From NCBI RefSeq assembly GCF_900109555.1, contig NZ_FNZV01000006.1:1-64000 (forward strand): a stretch of DNA of 64,000 nt. The letters are read 5' to 3'. The notes under the pieces were generated by a model. It was not told where the DNA came from and searched no databases. It was given only the letters and a program-made list of their open reading frames with translations. This DNA is from Pacificibacter marinus. GTDB taxonomy: Bacteria; Pseudomonadota; Alphaproteobacteria; Rhodobacterales; Rhodobacteraceae. Shown piece by piece: positions 8,209 through 17,241 of the stretch (the first letter of the stretch is position 1; every line of letters begins with the position of its first letter). Position numbers and translations under genes: made by a program.

Positions 8209-9333
8209 TTACAACCCCAGTTCGCGGGACAAATCGATCATCCGCGTCACAGACAGTTTGGCTTTCTCAGCCATATCGGGATCAATTTCGACTTGGCCTT
8301 CCATGGTGTGCAATGCGTACAGGATTTTCTCAAGTGTGATTTTTTTCATATATGGACAGGCATTGCATGGCTTGGCGAATTCCACCTCGGGCAATTCATC
8401 TGCGATATTCGCAGCCATCGAGCATTCGGTGATCAGCATCGCTTTTGCGGGTTTATTGTCATGCACCCACTTAATGATACCACTGGTGGAGCCTGTAAAA
8501 TCGGCCTCTGCCACGACTTCGGGTGTACATTCAGGGTGCGCGATAATTTTAACTTCGGGATCATTTTCGCGGTAAGCGCGCAAATCATCAGCTTTGTAAA
8601 GCTCGTGCACGATGCAAGACCCCGGCCAAAAGACGACCTTTTTCTTAGACAGGTTCGCCACATTTTGCGCCAAGAATTGATCCGGCGTCATGATGACTGT
8701 ATCGCTTTCCATCGCATCAACGATTTGCACAGCGTTCGAAGACGTACAACAAATGTCTGACGCGGCTTTCACTTCGGCGGTGGTGTTGACGTAAGACACC
8801 ACTGGAGCGCCGGGGTATTTGGCGCGCATTTCTTCGACGCCCTCTGCCGTGATGCTTTCGGCCAAAGAACAACCAGCGTCCATGTCAGGCATCAAAACGA
8901 TTTTATCGGGGCTGAGAATTTTGGATGTCTCAGCCATAAAATGTACACCAGCTTGGACGATCACATCGGCTTCAACTTCGGTGGCTCTGATTGCCAATTG
9001 CAAGCTATCCCCGACAAAATCAGACACGCCATGGAAGATTTCGGGCGTCATGTAGTTGTGACCCAAGATCACCGCATTGCGTTTGACCTTTAATTCATTG
9101 ATTGCTTTGACATAGGGCGCATAAATGGCCCAATCCACTGGCGATACAACGCGGGACATTTTATCATAGATGTCTTGCATAGACGCCGCCAATTCTGGCG
9201 AGGGAGCAAGATCATAGTGATCAGCGAGAACAGTTTTAACCTTGGGCATATCGAGCACTGGGACAGTCTCCGTTGATGGCAGTTCGTCCTTAAATAAGGT
9301 GTTTTCAATCGGAAGCCCACTCTTAAAGGGCAT
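8209..9333 (-). CDS. nadA: Quinolinate synthase
   Basis: Condenses iminoaspartate with dihydroxyacetone phosphate to quinolinate using a [4Fe-4S] cluster. The three cluster cysteines are visible: about Cys195 (DICCTSSN), Cys269 (HPEC) and Cys326 (CNACPYM). From the ATG at 9333 (MPFKSGLP) it has 374 residues. An ATG at 9369 is possible, and neither start has a strong ribosome site. The frame is open further upstream (to 9657), but that part is unlike NadA and overlaps the divergent membrane-protein gene. First gene of the nad-bio unit. Confidence 0.92.
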   Translation of the reverse strand: MPFKSGLPIENTLFKDELPSTETVPVLDMPKVKTVLADHYDLAPSPELAASMQDIYDKMSRVVSPVDWAIYAPYVKAINELKVKRNAVILGHNYMTPEIFHGVSDFVGDSLQLAIRATEVEADVIVQAGVHFMAETSKILSPDKIVLMPDMDAGCSLAESITAEGVEEMRAKYPGAPVVSYVNTTAEVKAASDICCTSSNAVQIVDAMESDTVIMTPDQFLAQNVANLSKKKVVFWPGSCIVHELYKADDLRAYRENDPEVKIIAHPECTPEVVAEADFTGSTSGIIKWVHDNKPAKAMLITECSMAANIADELPEVEFAKPCNACPYMKKITLEKILYALHTMEGQVEIDPDMAEKAKLSVTRMIDLSRELGL

Positions 9334-9462
9334 TTTGTTCAAGAGTGTCACAAAGGCACTCAAGGGCATGACAAATACCGCCAAACGGCTACCCCCGCAC
9401 GCAAGAAAATCCACGCTTTGTTTGCCCCTTTTTACTCGCATTTTTAAAGAGTTGGCGTATAA

Positions 9463-10554
9463 ATGCCGCAAAAAGAGCGTGGTCACTTTGTGAATATTCC
9501 CATCCGCATCCCGCAAAAAACGCCTCAAACGACTTTGGCTTTGGCTATAGGCACAGCTGGCGGTGCCAGCTTTTGGGCGCTCAACCTGCCTTTGCCTTGG
9601 ATGCTTGGGTCCATGTTGGCCTGTTTTTGTGCCGCTCTTGTCAAAGCCCCTGTGCACGCCCCCAGTGCGCTGCGACCCTATGTCATTCCTATCATTGGTG
9701 TGATGCTTGGGTCAGGATTTGACACTCAAACTTTTTCTCACTTGCTTGAATGGGCACTCTCGCTGGCTGGCTTAATTGCCTATATCGCCATTGCCGCTGC
9801 TGTGGTTGTGCCATTTTACATCAAAGTAGGGCGTCTTGATCCCGTGACCGCATTTTTTGCCGCGATGCCGGGTGGTCTGAATGAAATGACAGTGATCGGC
9901 GGAGAACTGGGCGGGGACGAAAAGCGGATCATCCTATCGCACGCAGCACGTATCGTCGTGTCTGTGTCTTTAATCGCTGTCTATTTCAGGTTGGTTTTGG
10001 GATATGACGTGTCGAACACAAGCTTGCCAAATGGTATTGATGCCACTCTTAGCCTCAAAAATGGCGCTATTTTACTGGGTTGTGCCGTCATGGGCGTCTT
10101 TATGGGGAATGCTTTAAAACTGCCTGCCGCCAACTTACTGGGGCCACTGATCCTATCGGCCGGCGCACATATGACTGGCCTCACACACTCGGCCCCGCCC
10201 CCTATTTTGGTGACGTTTTCGCAGGTCATTTTGGGCACCATGATGGGGTGCCGCTTTATGGGCGCCAAACCCCGACTGATCATTGAAACTCTCGCACTCA
10301 GTGCTGGCGCGACGACTGTGATGCTTGGCATCTCTTTGATTTTTGCCGTCACGCTGCACAGTCTTTTTGGTCAGACAACCGAACAAGTTCTACTGGCCTA
10401 TGCACCAGGCGGATTGACTGAAATGTCGTTGGTCGCCATCGCGATGGATGCAGATGTTGCCTATATTGCACTGCACCATCTGGCACGCATCGTCATTTTG
10501 GTCGCCATTGCCCCCACTATTTTGGCACGGTTGGCGCAGTATTTAAAACACTGA
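9463..10554 (+). CDS. AbrB-family integral membrane protein
   Basis: A 363-residue polytopic protein of the family often labelled AbrB or putative ammonia monooxygenase; these are membrane proteins of unproven function, not the Bacillus regulator. It has an internal duplication, seen in the repeated motif PGGLNEM (middle) and PGGLTEM (C-terminal), each inside a similar set of membrane segments (about ten in all). GTG at 9490 (VNIPIRIP) is an alternative start to ATG 9463. It is divergent from nadA, so the two share a roughly 130-base promoter region. Confidence 0.78.
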   Translation: MPQKERGHFVNIPIRIPQKTPQTTLALAIGTAGGASFWALNLPLPWMLGSMLACFCAALVKAPVHAPSALRPYVIPIIGVMLGSGFDTQTFSHLLEWALSLAGLIAYIAIAAAVVVPFYIKVGRLDPVTAFFAAMPGGLNEMTVIGGELGGDEKRIILSHAARIVVSVSLIAVYFRLVLGYDVSNTSLPNGIDATLSLKNGAILLGCAVMGVFMGNALKLPAANLLGPLILSAGAHMTGLTHSAPPPILVTFSQVILGTMMGCRFMGAKPRLIIETLALSAGATTVMLGISLIFAVTLHSLFGQTTEQVLLAYAPGGLTEMSLVAIAMDADVAYIALHHLARIVILVAIAPTILARLAQYLKH

Positions 10555-10564
10555 CGCCGCAGCC

Positions 10565-11002
10565 CTAGGCCAAAACGACAGCCATGCGGCGCAATGCCAA
10601 TTCATATCCTTGCACTCCAAATCCAGCCATCACACCGTCAGCGCGCAGCGAGACATAGGAATGGTGGCGAAAGGATTCGCGCTTGTGCACGTTGGAAATA
10701 TGCACTTCAAACACAGGGCCCTCAAACGCATTAAGCGCATCCAAAATAGCCACTGAAGTGTGCGTGTAAGCCCCGGGATTGATGATGATGCCCGCCGCCT
10801 GTTCGCGTGCTTCATGGATCATTTCAATGATGCCACCTTCGAAATTGGACTGTTTCAGTTCAATGGTCAGCCCCAAATCCGCCCCTAAGGCGGCACAGTT
10901 GGCAGCAACATCATCAAGCGTGTCATACCCATAAATCTCAGGCTGGCGTTTGCCTAAAAGATTCAAATTTGGTCCATTTATAATAAATACCTTTTGGGTC
11001 AT
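10565..11002 (-). CDS. aroQ: Type II 3-dehydroquinate dehydratase
   Basis: Shikimate-pathway enzyme of 145 residues, forming a dodecamer in known members. Motifs are [18 protein letters not shown] with the catalytic tyrosine, [10 protein letters not shown], and EVHISN with the catalytic histidine. The start at 11002 (MTQKVF) follows GAGGCG at good spacing; the in-frame start 12 bases upstream was rejected. It lies 42 bases after the GntR gene on the same strand and may be cotranscribed with it. It is convergent with the AbrB-type gene. Confidence 0.94.
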   Translation of the reverse strand: MTQKVFIINGPNLNLLGKRQPEIYGYDTLDDVAANCAALGADLGLTIELKQSNFEGGIIEMIHEAREQAAGIIINPGAYTHTSVAILDALNAFEGPVFEVHISNVHKRESFRHHSYVSLRADGVMAGFGVQGYELALRRMAVVLA

Positions 11003-11044
11003 GTAGCGCCTCATATTGTTTCAGGCCACAAGCGGCCCACGCCT

Positions 11045-11755
11045 TTATGGCGCGAGAGCAAGCTGTTCGGCAAGAGCGGTAATTTCAGTGTCAAAATGAG
11101 ACCGCAAAGCAAGGCACGCGGCTTGCTCATTGCCCGACAAAACATTGGATGCAATTTTGGCATGCACACGCCAAGCGTTTAAATATGAGGTGGATGACGG
11201 CGCAAGCTGACGACGGTAGCGATCTTGCAAGTCGTGCAAGTTCATACAAAACGCAATCAACATCGGCATGTCGCAGCCACAAACCAAAGCCTGATGAAAC
11301 TCAGTGTGTGCGATGGACCACTTTTCTTCAAAGTGCGGGATGGTTTCGTCGCGCGAAATGGAATGAAATTCGACCGCACATGATCTCACCTTTTCGATCC
11401 AATCAGATCCACCATGCGCCATAGATTCGCGCAAAGCAAAGATGTCGACCTCCCGGCGCAGTCGTCCGATTTCGTTAATTTCGCTAAGCGTGAGGGGCGC
11501 AATTGTTGAACCACGTTGATCTTGAGTTTTGACCAACCCATCCACAGCGAGACGTGTCACAGCTTCACGCAAAGGCGAAAGCGATACCCCATACTGATCG
11601 CGCAACCTATCCAAATTGACTTTCTGGCCCGGCTTTAGGTCACCACGTAAAATCGTAGCACGCAAACGCGCGGTCAGGTCACTCGCCCGTGTCGTTTTTC
11701 CACCAGGCGTGACTGAACAACGCCGGATGTATGCTTTGTAATTATCTAACATCAA
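11045..11755 (-). CDS. GntR-family transcriptional regulator (FCD type)
   Basis: Has an N-terminal winged helix (about residues 24-90, with LKPGQKVNLDRL and SLSPLREAVTRLAVDGLV typical of GntR). A C-terminal all-helical FCD-like ligand domain follows, with metal-ligand-like HTEFHQAL and a late histidine. The effector is unknown. It stands 27 bases downstream of the alpha/beta hydrolase and 42 bases upstream of aroQ on one strand, so it may belong to a longer transcript. A true BioR identity cannot be shown: I found no BioR-like box nearby. Confidence 0.85.
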   Translation of the reverse strand: MMLDNYKAYIRRCSVTPGGKTTRASDLTARLRATILRGDLKPGQKVNLDRLRDQYGVSLSPLREAVTRLAVDGLVKTQDQRGSTIAPLTLSEINEIGRLRREVDIFALRESMAHGGSDWIEKVRSCAVEFHSISRDETIPHFEEKWSIAHTEFHQALVCGCDMPMLIAFCMNLHDLQDRYRRQLAPSSTSYLNAWRVHAKIASNVLSGNEQAACLALRSHFDTEITALAEQLALAP

Positions 11756-11782
11756 TACTCTATTTTACCCAACGACGTGGCA

Positions 11783-12691
11783 TCACGCGCTCATTTTTTG
11801 CAGCGCTGTCGTCAGAGCCTTTCTAAATTTGGGTCCACCACGCCGCGCCAGAACTGCCTTGCAATAGCGTGCAATCATCCAAGGGCGTCCGTCTTTTTGC
11901 AGCCTGTCTAACATTTCACGCTGAAATCTTGGTTCTTCACGACGCGCTCTCAACATTTTGTAAAATGCTGGCTCAGTCAATGTTCCCGCAATGGATTGCT
12001 CAACAATTGGCTTTAAAATACCGAGTTTGATCCACATAGATGCAATTCGATGCCCAAAATACCGACAGCGCAACTTTACAACGTTGTCACCGCGAAATAA
12101 CGCAGCATGCATTGCATCCAACGGTGCCAATGGATCGTAGAATACGAATACCTTTTCTGCCGTTTTTATCATGTCTGGTGCATATCCATAGGCGTTTGAA
12201 AAATCACGCCTCCACGCCTTATGATAGCGCGTTTCCCAACTGGCATCTGTCCGTGACAATGTAGCTTGGGGCGAAATAGCAACCACAATCGCCCCCGGAC
12301 AAGCCGCCGAAAATGCCGCTGCAGCGTAGCCCCCCATTGAGGCACCGTAAAACACCACCCGCTCAAAACCATCGAAAAACCCGTCTGATTTCAGTCGATC
12401 AAAAAAGGCATAAACATCTTCGTCGCGATACCACGTCCAATCATGTGCCATCAGTCCAAGCATCGACCATCCGCGTTTAGTAACGAAATCATAGCCCCAT
12501 GGCATCTTGTCTGCGCCACCTTCAAAAACGTGATCCAGATTTTCAAAGGTGACAATCAAAGTGCTGCCACGCTTGATATGCAGCGCTGTGTGTAGTTCAC
12601 CAAGCTCTTGGTAAAAGCCTTCTGCCGCGCCAAGCGTGCGCATCGCATCGCGCCAGTCCGCCTTTTCACTCGTATCAGCGACATCCATCAC
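11783..12691 (-). CDS. Alpha/beta-hydrolase-like protein coupled to a sugar transferase
   Basis: A 302-residue protein with an alpha/beta hydrolase nucleophile elbow, YGASMGGYAA (Ser118), after a strand ending in VVF. A later FGHR (about 210) could give the catalytic histidine, though no acid is obvious. No signal peptide. The start overlaps the upstream glycosyltransferase stop by 4 bases. That coupling suggests an esterase or acyl-modifying role on a surface glycan. Proteins like it occur in marine Rhodobacteraceae without an assigned function. Confidence 0.6.
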   Translation of the reverse strand: MMDVADTSEKADWRDAMRTLGAAEGFYQELGELHTALHIKRGSTLIVTFENLDHVFEGGADKMPWGYDFVTKRGWSMLGLMAHDWTWYRDEDVYAFFDRLKSDGFFDGFERVVFYGASMGGYAAAAFSAACPGAIVVAISPQATLSRTDASWETRYHKAWRRDFSNAYGYAPDMIKTAEKVFVFYDPLAPLDAMHAALFRGDNVVKLRCRYFGHRIASMWIKLGILKPIVEQSIAGTLTEPAFYKMLRARREEPRFQREMLDRLQKDGRPWMIARYCKAVLARRGGPKFRKALTTALQKMSA

Positions 12692-13701
12692 GCGTCACTC
12701 TCAGCGCCAAACAAACTGGCCGCGTTTTCAGAGATCGTGTCGCGACACTGTTTGACGAATTGTTTCTCGACCAAAAAATCACGACACAACTTGTCCATCG
12801 ACGCATCGCCTTTGAGCGCAGCAAGGCCAATTTTAGCTTGGAACTTAGGATCATCCACAGGTGATTTGGCATTGGGTTTTTTAGGCGCAATGGGCGCTTT
12901 GGCGGGATCAATACCGTGCTTTGCCAAAAGACCGTGCATAAAAGAGCCACGGCGTGGCACGTTGTTTTCTTTTTCTTCAAGACGTGGCTTCATCCGGCGG
13001 GCCCAAAAATGGACGCCACGGGTGTCATCTGTAAAGCGCTCTTCGACATTAAAGCGACTTTGAATCATGTGATTGCGGTCAGGAAAGCTCACGGGATAAA
13101 AGGCGGGTTCGGGCAGCGCGTGTTCAATTTCGCCAGTGGCAATCAAGAAATGCGTCACTGACGCAGGCCCTGTGAACCCCCAATTTTGCGCTGTGATGTG
13201 AACAGGACGCCCCGCGTCCCGCTCGGCCTCAAGTTCACGGATCTGCCAGTCTTTAAGCCAAGGCGCTATGGCGTATTCATCTTTGAAAAAATCAAGCAGC
13301 GCGTCTAATGTTTTGCTGTCACGCGGCAATCCCAAAACGGCATTGCACACAAGCCCCTCTTTTTCCCAACCATAAACATAAGGCGAGGTGTAATCAAAAG
13401 GACGATAGCAATACATATCCGCATCGACCCAAATCTTGTCCGTCTGCTTTAGCAAATTGAGCCGCCACATATCCGCATGGATCGCAGGGCTGCCAGTGCG
13501 CGCATGGCGCAACATCGGCTCACCGGGATAGATGTCTTCCGCATCAGCGGTCTGCACGCCCTCGGGCACATTTGGGATCGGTTCATAGGAATACAGCGTT
13601 GTGTGATGGCCCGCGTCTGCAAAGCTTTTAAGACACAATTGTTCAAGCCAACTAAGACGCCCGCCAATCCACAATGACGCAATTTCGGGAAGTTCTGACA
13701 T
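12688..13701 (-). CDS. Glycosyltransferase with DXD sugar-binding motif (GT32-like)
   Basis: From the ATG at 13701 (MSELPEIA), preceded by GAGGATA, it has 337 residues. The N-terminal SLWIGGRLSWLEQLCL, HADMWRLNLL and WVDADMYCYRPF (DAD at about 93-95) are like the sugar-transferase family of capsular and mannosyl transferases (Gly_transf_sug). The DXD would hold the metal-nucleotide sugar. The C-terminal 100 residues are Lys-rich and unfamiliar. It is coupled to the hydrolase downstream and divergent from the GT2 pair at 13962, with which it probably forms a surface glycan locus. Confidence 0.72.
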   Translation of the reverse strand: MSELPEIASLWIGGRLSWLEQLCLKSFADAGHHTTLYSYEPIPNVPEGVQTADAEDIYPGEPMLRHARTGSPAIHADMWRLNLLKQTDKIWVDADMYCYRPFDYTSPYVYGWEKEGLVCNAVLGLPRDSKTLDALLDFFKDEYAIAPWLKDWQIRELEAERDAGRPVHITAQNWGFTGPASVTHFLIATGEIEHALPEPAFYPVSFPDRNHMIQSRFNVEERFTDDTRGVHFWARRMKPRLEEKENNVPRRGSFMHGLLAKHGIDPAKAPIAPKKPNAKSPVDDPKFQAKIGLAALKGDASMDKLCRDFLVEKQFVKQCRDTISENAASLFGAESDA

Positions 13702-13961
13702 AACCTGTATCCTCGGGCGCACACTGCCCTTTTACCTATCTTTACGTAAGCATATCACCATAAACCATGACTGCTTTAAGGGTAAATCTTAACCATACGG
13801 CCCCCATCCGTCCAGCACCCATGGCACCACTCAAACCGTGCAAAAATGTGCCGAAACCTTGACTTTAGCATGTTGATATGAAAGCAATTTAGGAAAGATT
13901 GTCAGACATAAAGTTTGAATAAAGCCGCGCATCGGTCGCAGGTAGGTCCGGGGTAATTGGT
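13702..13961. other. Divergent intergenic region between glycosyltransferase genes
   Basis: About 260 bases without a gene. It must hold promoters for both directions. I see no strong inverted repeat or terminator. A TTGACT occurs near 13859 but without a clear -10 partner. Confidence 0.4.
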
Positions 13962-14969
13962 TTGAACACAGTTGGGATCACATGCATCCGCGACGAAGGG
14001 CCTTGGGTGCTCGATTGGATCGCACATCACTTGGCGGCTGGCTTTGACCACTTCTTGATCGCATCACACGACTGTACAGATGGCACAGATACGCTGTTGA
14101 ATGCGCTCTCTGCTGCGGGGATTGTAACACATATCCCGTTCTCACCTGACAAAAGTGCCTCGGTGCAATGGCAGGCAATGAAACTATTGAGCCGACACAA
14201 GCATTACAAAACAGCTGATATTGCCTTGTTTTTTGATGTAGATGAATATCTCGTTCTGGATGGTTTGCAGATAAGTGATCTCGTGGGCGATGCTGACGCT
14301 GTGCCACTGCGTTGGCATCTGTTTGGCCACAGTGGGCACAGCACATGGGACGATAGCCCTGTTACGAAACGCTTCACCCATGCCGCGCCAGATGGCATTT
14401 CACTGCCACTCGCGCATTTTTTCAAAACCCTGCACAGACCATCCGCATTTCGCGAGTTGGGCATCCATCGCCCCAAAGGCAAAGATGCCACTTGGGTCAG
14501 TGCTTCGGGGCAACATTTACCCCCCGCATTCGCAGCGCAGCAATCGCGGATCAATCTATTTGGTGTCCCCCATCACGATGAGCGCGCATGGCTTAATCAT
14601 TATTCCGTGCGTTCCATCGAAGAATTCATTTTGAAATCTGCGCGGGGTCTGCCTAACCACACGGAAAAACGGGTCAAGACAGGGTATTGGGCCGAACGAA
14701 ATTTCAACACGGTCCAAGATTTGCGCATTCAACCGATGACTTCTGCAGCACAATCCGCGCGGCAAAGCCTTGATGCGTTTAACACCTTACATGAAGCCTG
14801 CGTGACACATCATCGTGCGGCTCTTACTGCGCTTAAAGCCAAAAAACCTGTGGTTGACTTGATTTGGCAGCTTGAACTTTTAGCAGGATCAACGCCGCCC
14901 ACACGGTCTCAACTGAATGCCCATATCGGGCGGCTGAAACCCCTTGCCTCTGAGGATCAAAATGGCTGA
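13962..14969 (+). CDS. GT2-type glycosyltransferase (Glyco_tranf_2_4-like)
   Basis: A 335-residue protein with the hallmarks of this GT2-like family: TCIRDEGPWVLDWIAHH at the N-terminus, SHDCTDGTDTLL, the metal site FFDVDEYL near residue 90, LRWHLFGHSG, and the acceptor-side IHRPKG and LNHYSVRS. It is probably cytoplasmic and acts on a surface polysaccharide. The start is TTG at 13962 with no good ribosome site, so the N-terminus is uncertain. It overlaps the next GT gene by 8 bases; both carry the same family domain and look like relatives. Confidence 0.8.
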   Translation: MNTVGITCIRDEGPWVLDWIAHHLAAGFDHFLIASHDCTDGTDTLLNALSAAGIVTHIPFSPDKSASVQWQAMKLLSRHKHYKTADIALFFDVDEYLVLDGLQISDLVGDADAVPLRWHLFGHSGHSTWDDSPVTKRFTHAAPDGISLPLAHFFKTLHRPSAFRELGIHRPKGKDATWVSASGQHLPPAFAAQQSRINLFGVPHHDERAWLNHYSVRSIEEFILKSARGLPNHTEKRVKTGYWAERNFNTVQDLRIQPMTSAAQSARQSLDAFNTLHEACVTHHRAALTALKAKKPVVDLIWQLELLAGSTPPTRSQLNAHIGRLKPLASEDQNG

Positions 14970-17190
14970 ACTCATCACGCGCCGCATCGAGGCGAAAACC
15001 TTTGGCAACATTACACTTTTAGATGCTGTCTATGCGCCAAGCGATACGGTCGATCTGTTTTTTGATCATACAAGCTTTCTAGCAAGCTCTATCGCAACAG
15101 ACATTTTTGACGATGGAAAATTTCAAACCGTTGGCAATGCACCTTGGATCGTTGGTACGCCCAAATCAGCGGTGATCACCGCGACTTTGGCCGGACAAGA
15201 CCGCCACATCACCCCGTGCCAGCCAGAACCCGATCTGATGGCAGGACGCAATGTGGCCTTGGCCACGCGCAATGGCGAAACGGCAGCTACAGTGCTTGAA
15301 TGGCTCGCCTTTCACGTTCAACACCAACAGCTTACAGGCGCTGTGATTCTGAATCGCGCTGCGCCAAATACTGACCTCGACTTTTACACCGACCTAAACG
15401 ATGGCTTAGCCGCAATGCAGGTGGATTTGACTGTCGTTGTGGTCGACGCAACAGTCCCATTGGGCAATCGTACATCCCCATCAGAAAGTCACCCTTTTGC
15501 GACCCCCGATGCGCCGGGGAAAGACCGCATGGCCATCCCAAATCCTGATCCATGGGGATCGCCGTTGGCGGATGTATTGATCTATGAAATTTTGCGCCGC
15601 CGATATTTAGAAAATGCACGCGGCGTGGCGAACATAGAGGTATACGACCTAATCCCGCGCACTGGTGACAAGACCGTGTTCGATCTGGCGCAAAGCACGC
15701 AAAATGGCGTTGTGCAACTGGCGGGCAGTCAATGCTACCCGTGGCGCGCGCGAGATTATGATGCTGTACGCTTTGCTGATCATATCTGCGTCCAGTTTGA
15801 CGAAAAAAAGAAACGCGGGCGGTGGTGCGTGGCCCCAGCCGAACTGCCCGATGGCGCCGTGTTCCGGTTGATCCGTGTTGGTGGCGCTGAAGCCAAGGTG
15901 AGCTATCCGTTCTTTCGCTATATGGGCCTGCGCCATGTGGCTAAAACTGTATCAAAGATTGTCCCCAAAGCGTCTCTCATTGAGAATGCGCAACTGATTG
16001 AAATGTCCAACAAAGAATGGGGCTACAAGCCGATTTTCATGCCGACCGAAGACGTAATAAAACCACCGCGAGGTGATAATTCGGTGGCCATTGTGACCTG
16101 TATGAAAAACGAAGGTCCGTTCATTTTGGAATGGATCGCTTATCACCGCGCCATAGGGGTTGAGGGATTTTTAGTCTACACCAATGATTGCACCGACGGC
16201 ACTGATACGCTTTTGGAATTGCTGCAACAAAAAGGCTATGTGCAGCACCGCAACAATGCGTTTCATGGTACGGGGCTAAAACCGCAACACCATGCGCTGC
16301 AACAGGCCGAAACCGAAGATATTTACACCAATTCCGATTGGGCGATCTCCATGGATGTCGATGAATTTATCGATATTAAAACGGGCAACGGAACCATGAC
16401 AGCGCTGTTTGATGCCCTGCCTGATGCCAATTTGATTTCGTGCACGTGGCGGTTGTTTGGCAACAATGACATGCATGAATATGCAGACAAATTTCTGCTG
16501 GATCAATTTACCAATTGCGCGCCTGAGTTTGCCAACAAACCGCACCAAGCGTGGGGATTCAAAACTCTCTTCAAAAACATCGGTCTGTTCAAAAAGTTGG
16601 GCGTGCATCGCCCCAAAGGGTTGAAGCCACAAATCTGGGACAAAATTCGCTGGTACAATGGGTCAGGCAAACCAATGCCGCGCGAAGAATACCGCAACGC
16701 ATGGCGATCTAACGCAGAGACATACGGTTATGATTTGGTCCAGCTCAACCACTATGCCGTGCGCTCTGCCGAAAGTTTTCTGGTCAAACGGGATCGCGGG
16801 CGTGTGAACCATGTCGATCGCGATCAGGGCTTGGCGTATTGGTTCCGCATGAACAACAATTACGTCGAAGAACGCTCAATCCAGCGTATGATCCCCAAGC
16901 TGCAAATCGAATACGATAAGATGTTGTCTGACCCAGATATCGCTGCCCAACATGCGGCCTGTGTCACAGCACATCGCGAGAAAATTGACGCTCTGCGTAC
17001 CACGGAAAACTATTCTAAGTTTTACGGCGAACTCACAGGGGCGCGCATGGAAAAGCTAGCACGGATGCATCATCACTTTGGCGCGAATGTCTTTTTGATG
17101 GGGCCAGGGTCTGTACCTGACACGATAATCGAAGCAGATCACGATGAAAAATTCTTCTTCACTGTTGAGCGCGGGGAAACTGCGCACTAA
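14962..17190 (+). CDS. Large GT2-type protein with an extra, degenerate N-terminal GT-like region
   Basis: 742 residues from ATG 14962 (MAELITRR), preceded by TGAGGATCAA; it overlaps the upstream GT by 8 bases. The C-terminal half (about 373-700) is a complete GT2-like domain: VAIVTCMKNEGPFILEW, YTNDCTDGTDTLLE, SMDVDEFID near 464, TWRLFGNN, HRPKGLK, LNHYAVRS. Residues 96-140 look like a worn copy of the same fold start (VALATRNGETAATVLEWLAFH), but I find no DVD metal site there. The first half may be a non-catalytic or substrate-binding module. Confidence 0.75.
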   Translation: MAELITRRIEAKTFGNITLLDAVYAPSDTVDLFFDHTSFLASSIATDIFDDGKFQTVGNAPWIVGTPKSAVITATLAGQDRHITPCQPEPDLMAGRNVALATRNGETAATVLEWLAFHVQHQQLTGAVILNRAAPNTDLDFYTDLNDGLAAMQVDLTVVVVDATVPLGNRTSPSESHPFATPDAPGKDRMAIPNPDPWGSPLADVLIYEILRRRYLENARGVANIEVYDLIPRTGDKTVFDLAQSTQNGVVQLAGSQCYPWRARDYDAVRFADHICVQFDEKKKRGRWCVAPAELPDGAVFRLIRVGGAEAKVSYPFFRYMGLRHVAKTVSKIVPKASLIENAQLIEMSNKEWGYKPIFMPTEDVIKPPRGDNSVAIVTCMKNEGPFILEWIAYHRAIGVEGFLVYTNDCTDGTDTLLELLQQKGYVQHRNNAFHGTGLKPQHHALQQAETEDIYTNSDWAISMDVDEFIDIKTGNGTMTALFDALPDANLISCTWRLFGNNDMHEYADKFLLDQFTNCAPEFANKPHQAWGFKTLFKNIGLFKKLGVHRPKGLKPQIWDKIRWYNGSGKPMPREEYRNAWRSNAETYGYDLVQLNHYAVRSAESFLVKRDRGRVNHVDRDQGLAYWFRMNNNYVEERSIQRMIPKLQIEYDKMLSDPDIAAQHAACVTAHREKIDALRTTENYSKFYGELTGARMEKLARMHHHFGANVFLMGPGSVPDTIIEADHDEKFFFTVERGETAH

Positions 17191-17241
17191 AATAGGCGTG
17201 ACACATGTCACTCATCACAGGTACCAAAGTTAGGTCGTATT

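Noticed and set aside
8209-9657. Long N-terminal extension of nadA
   Set aside because: The extra residues are not NadA-like and would overlap the divergent membrane-protein gene and the shared promoter region; start placed at 9333.
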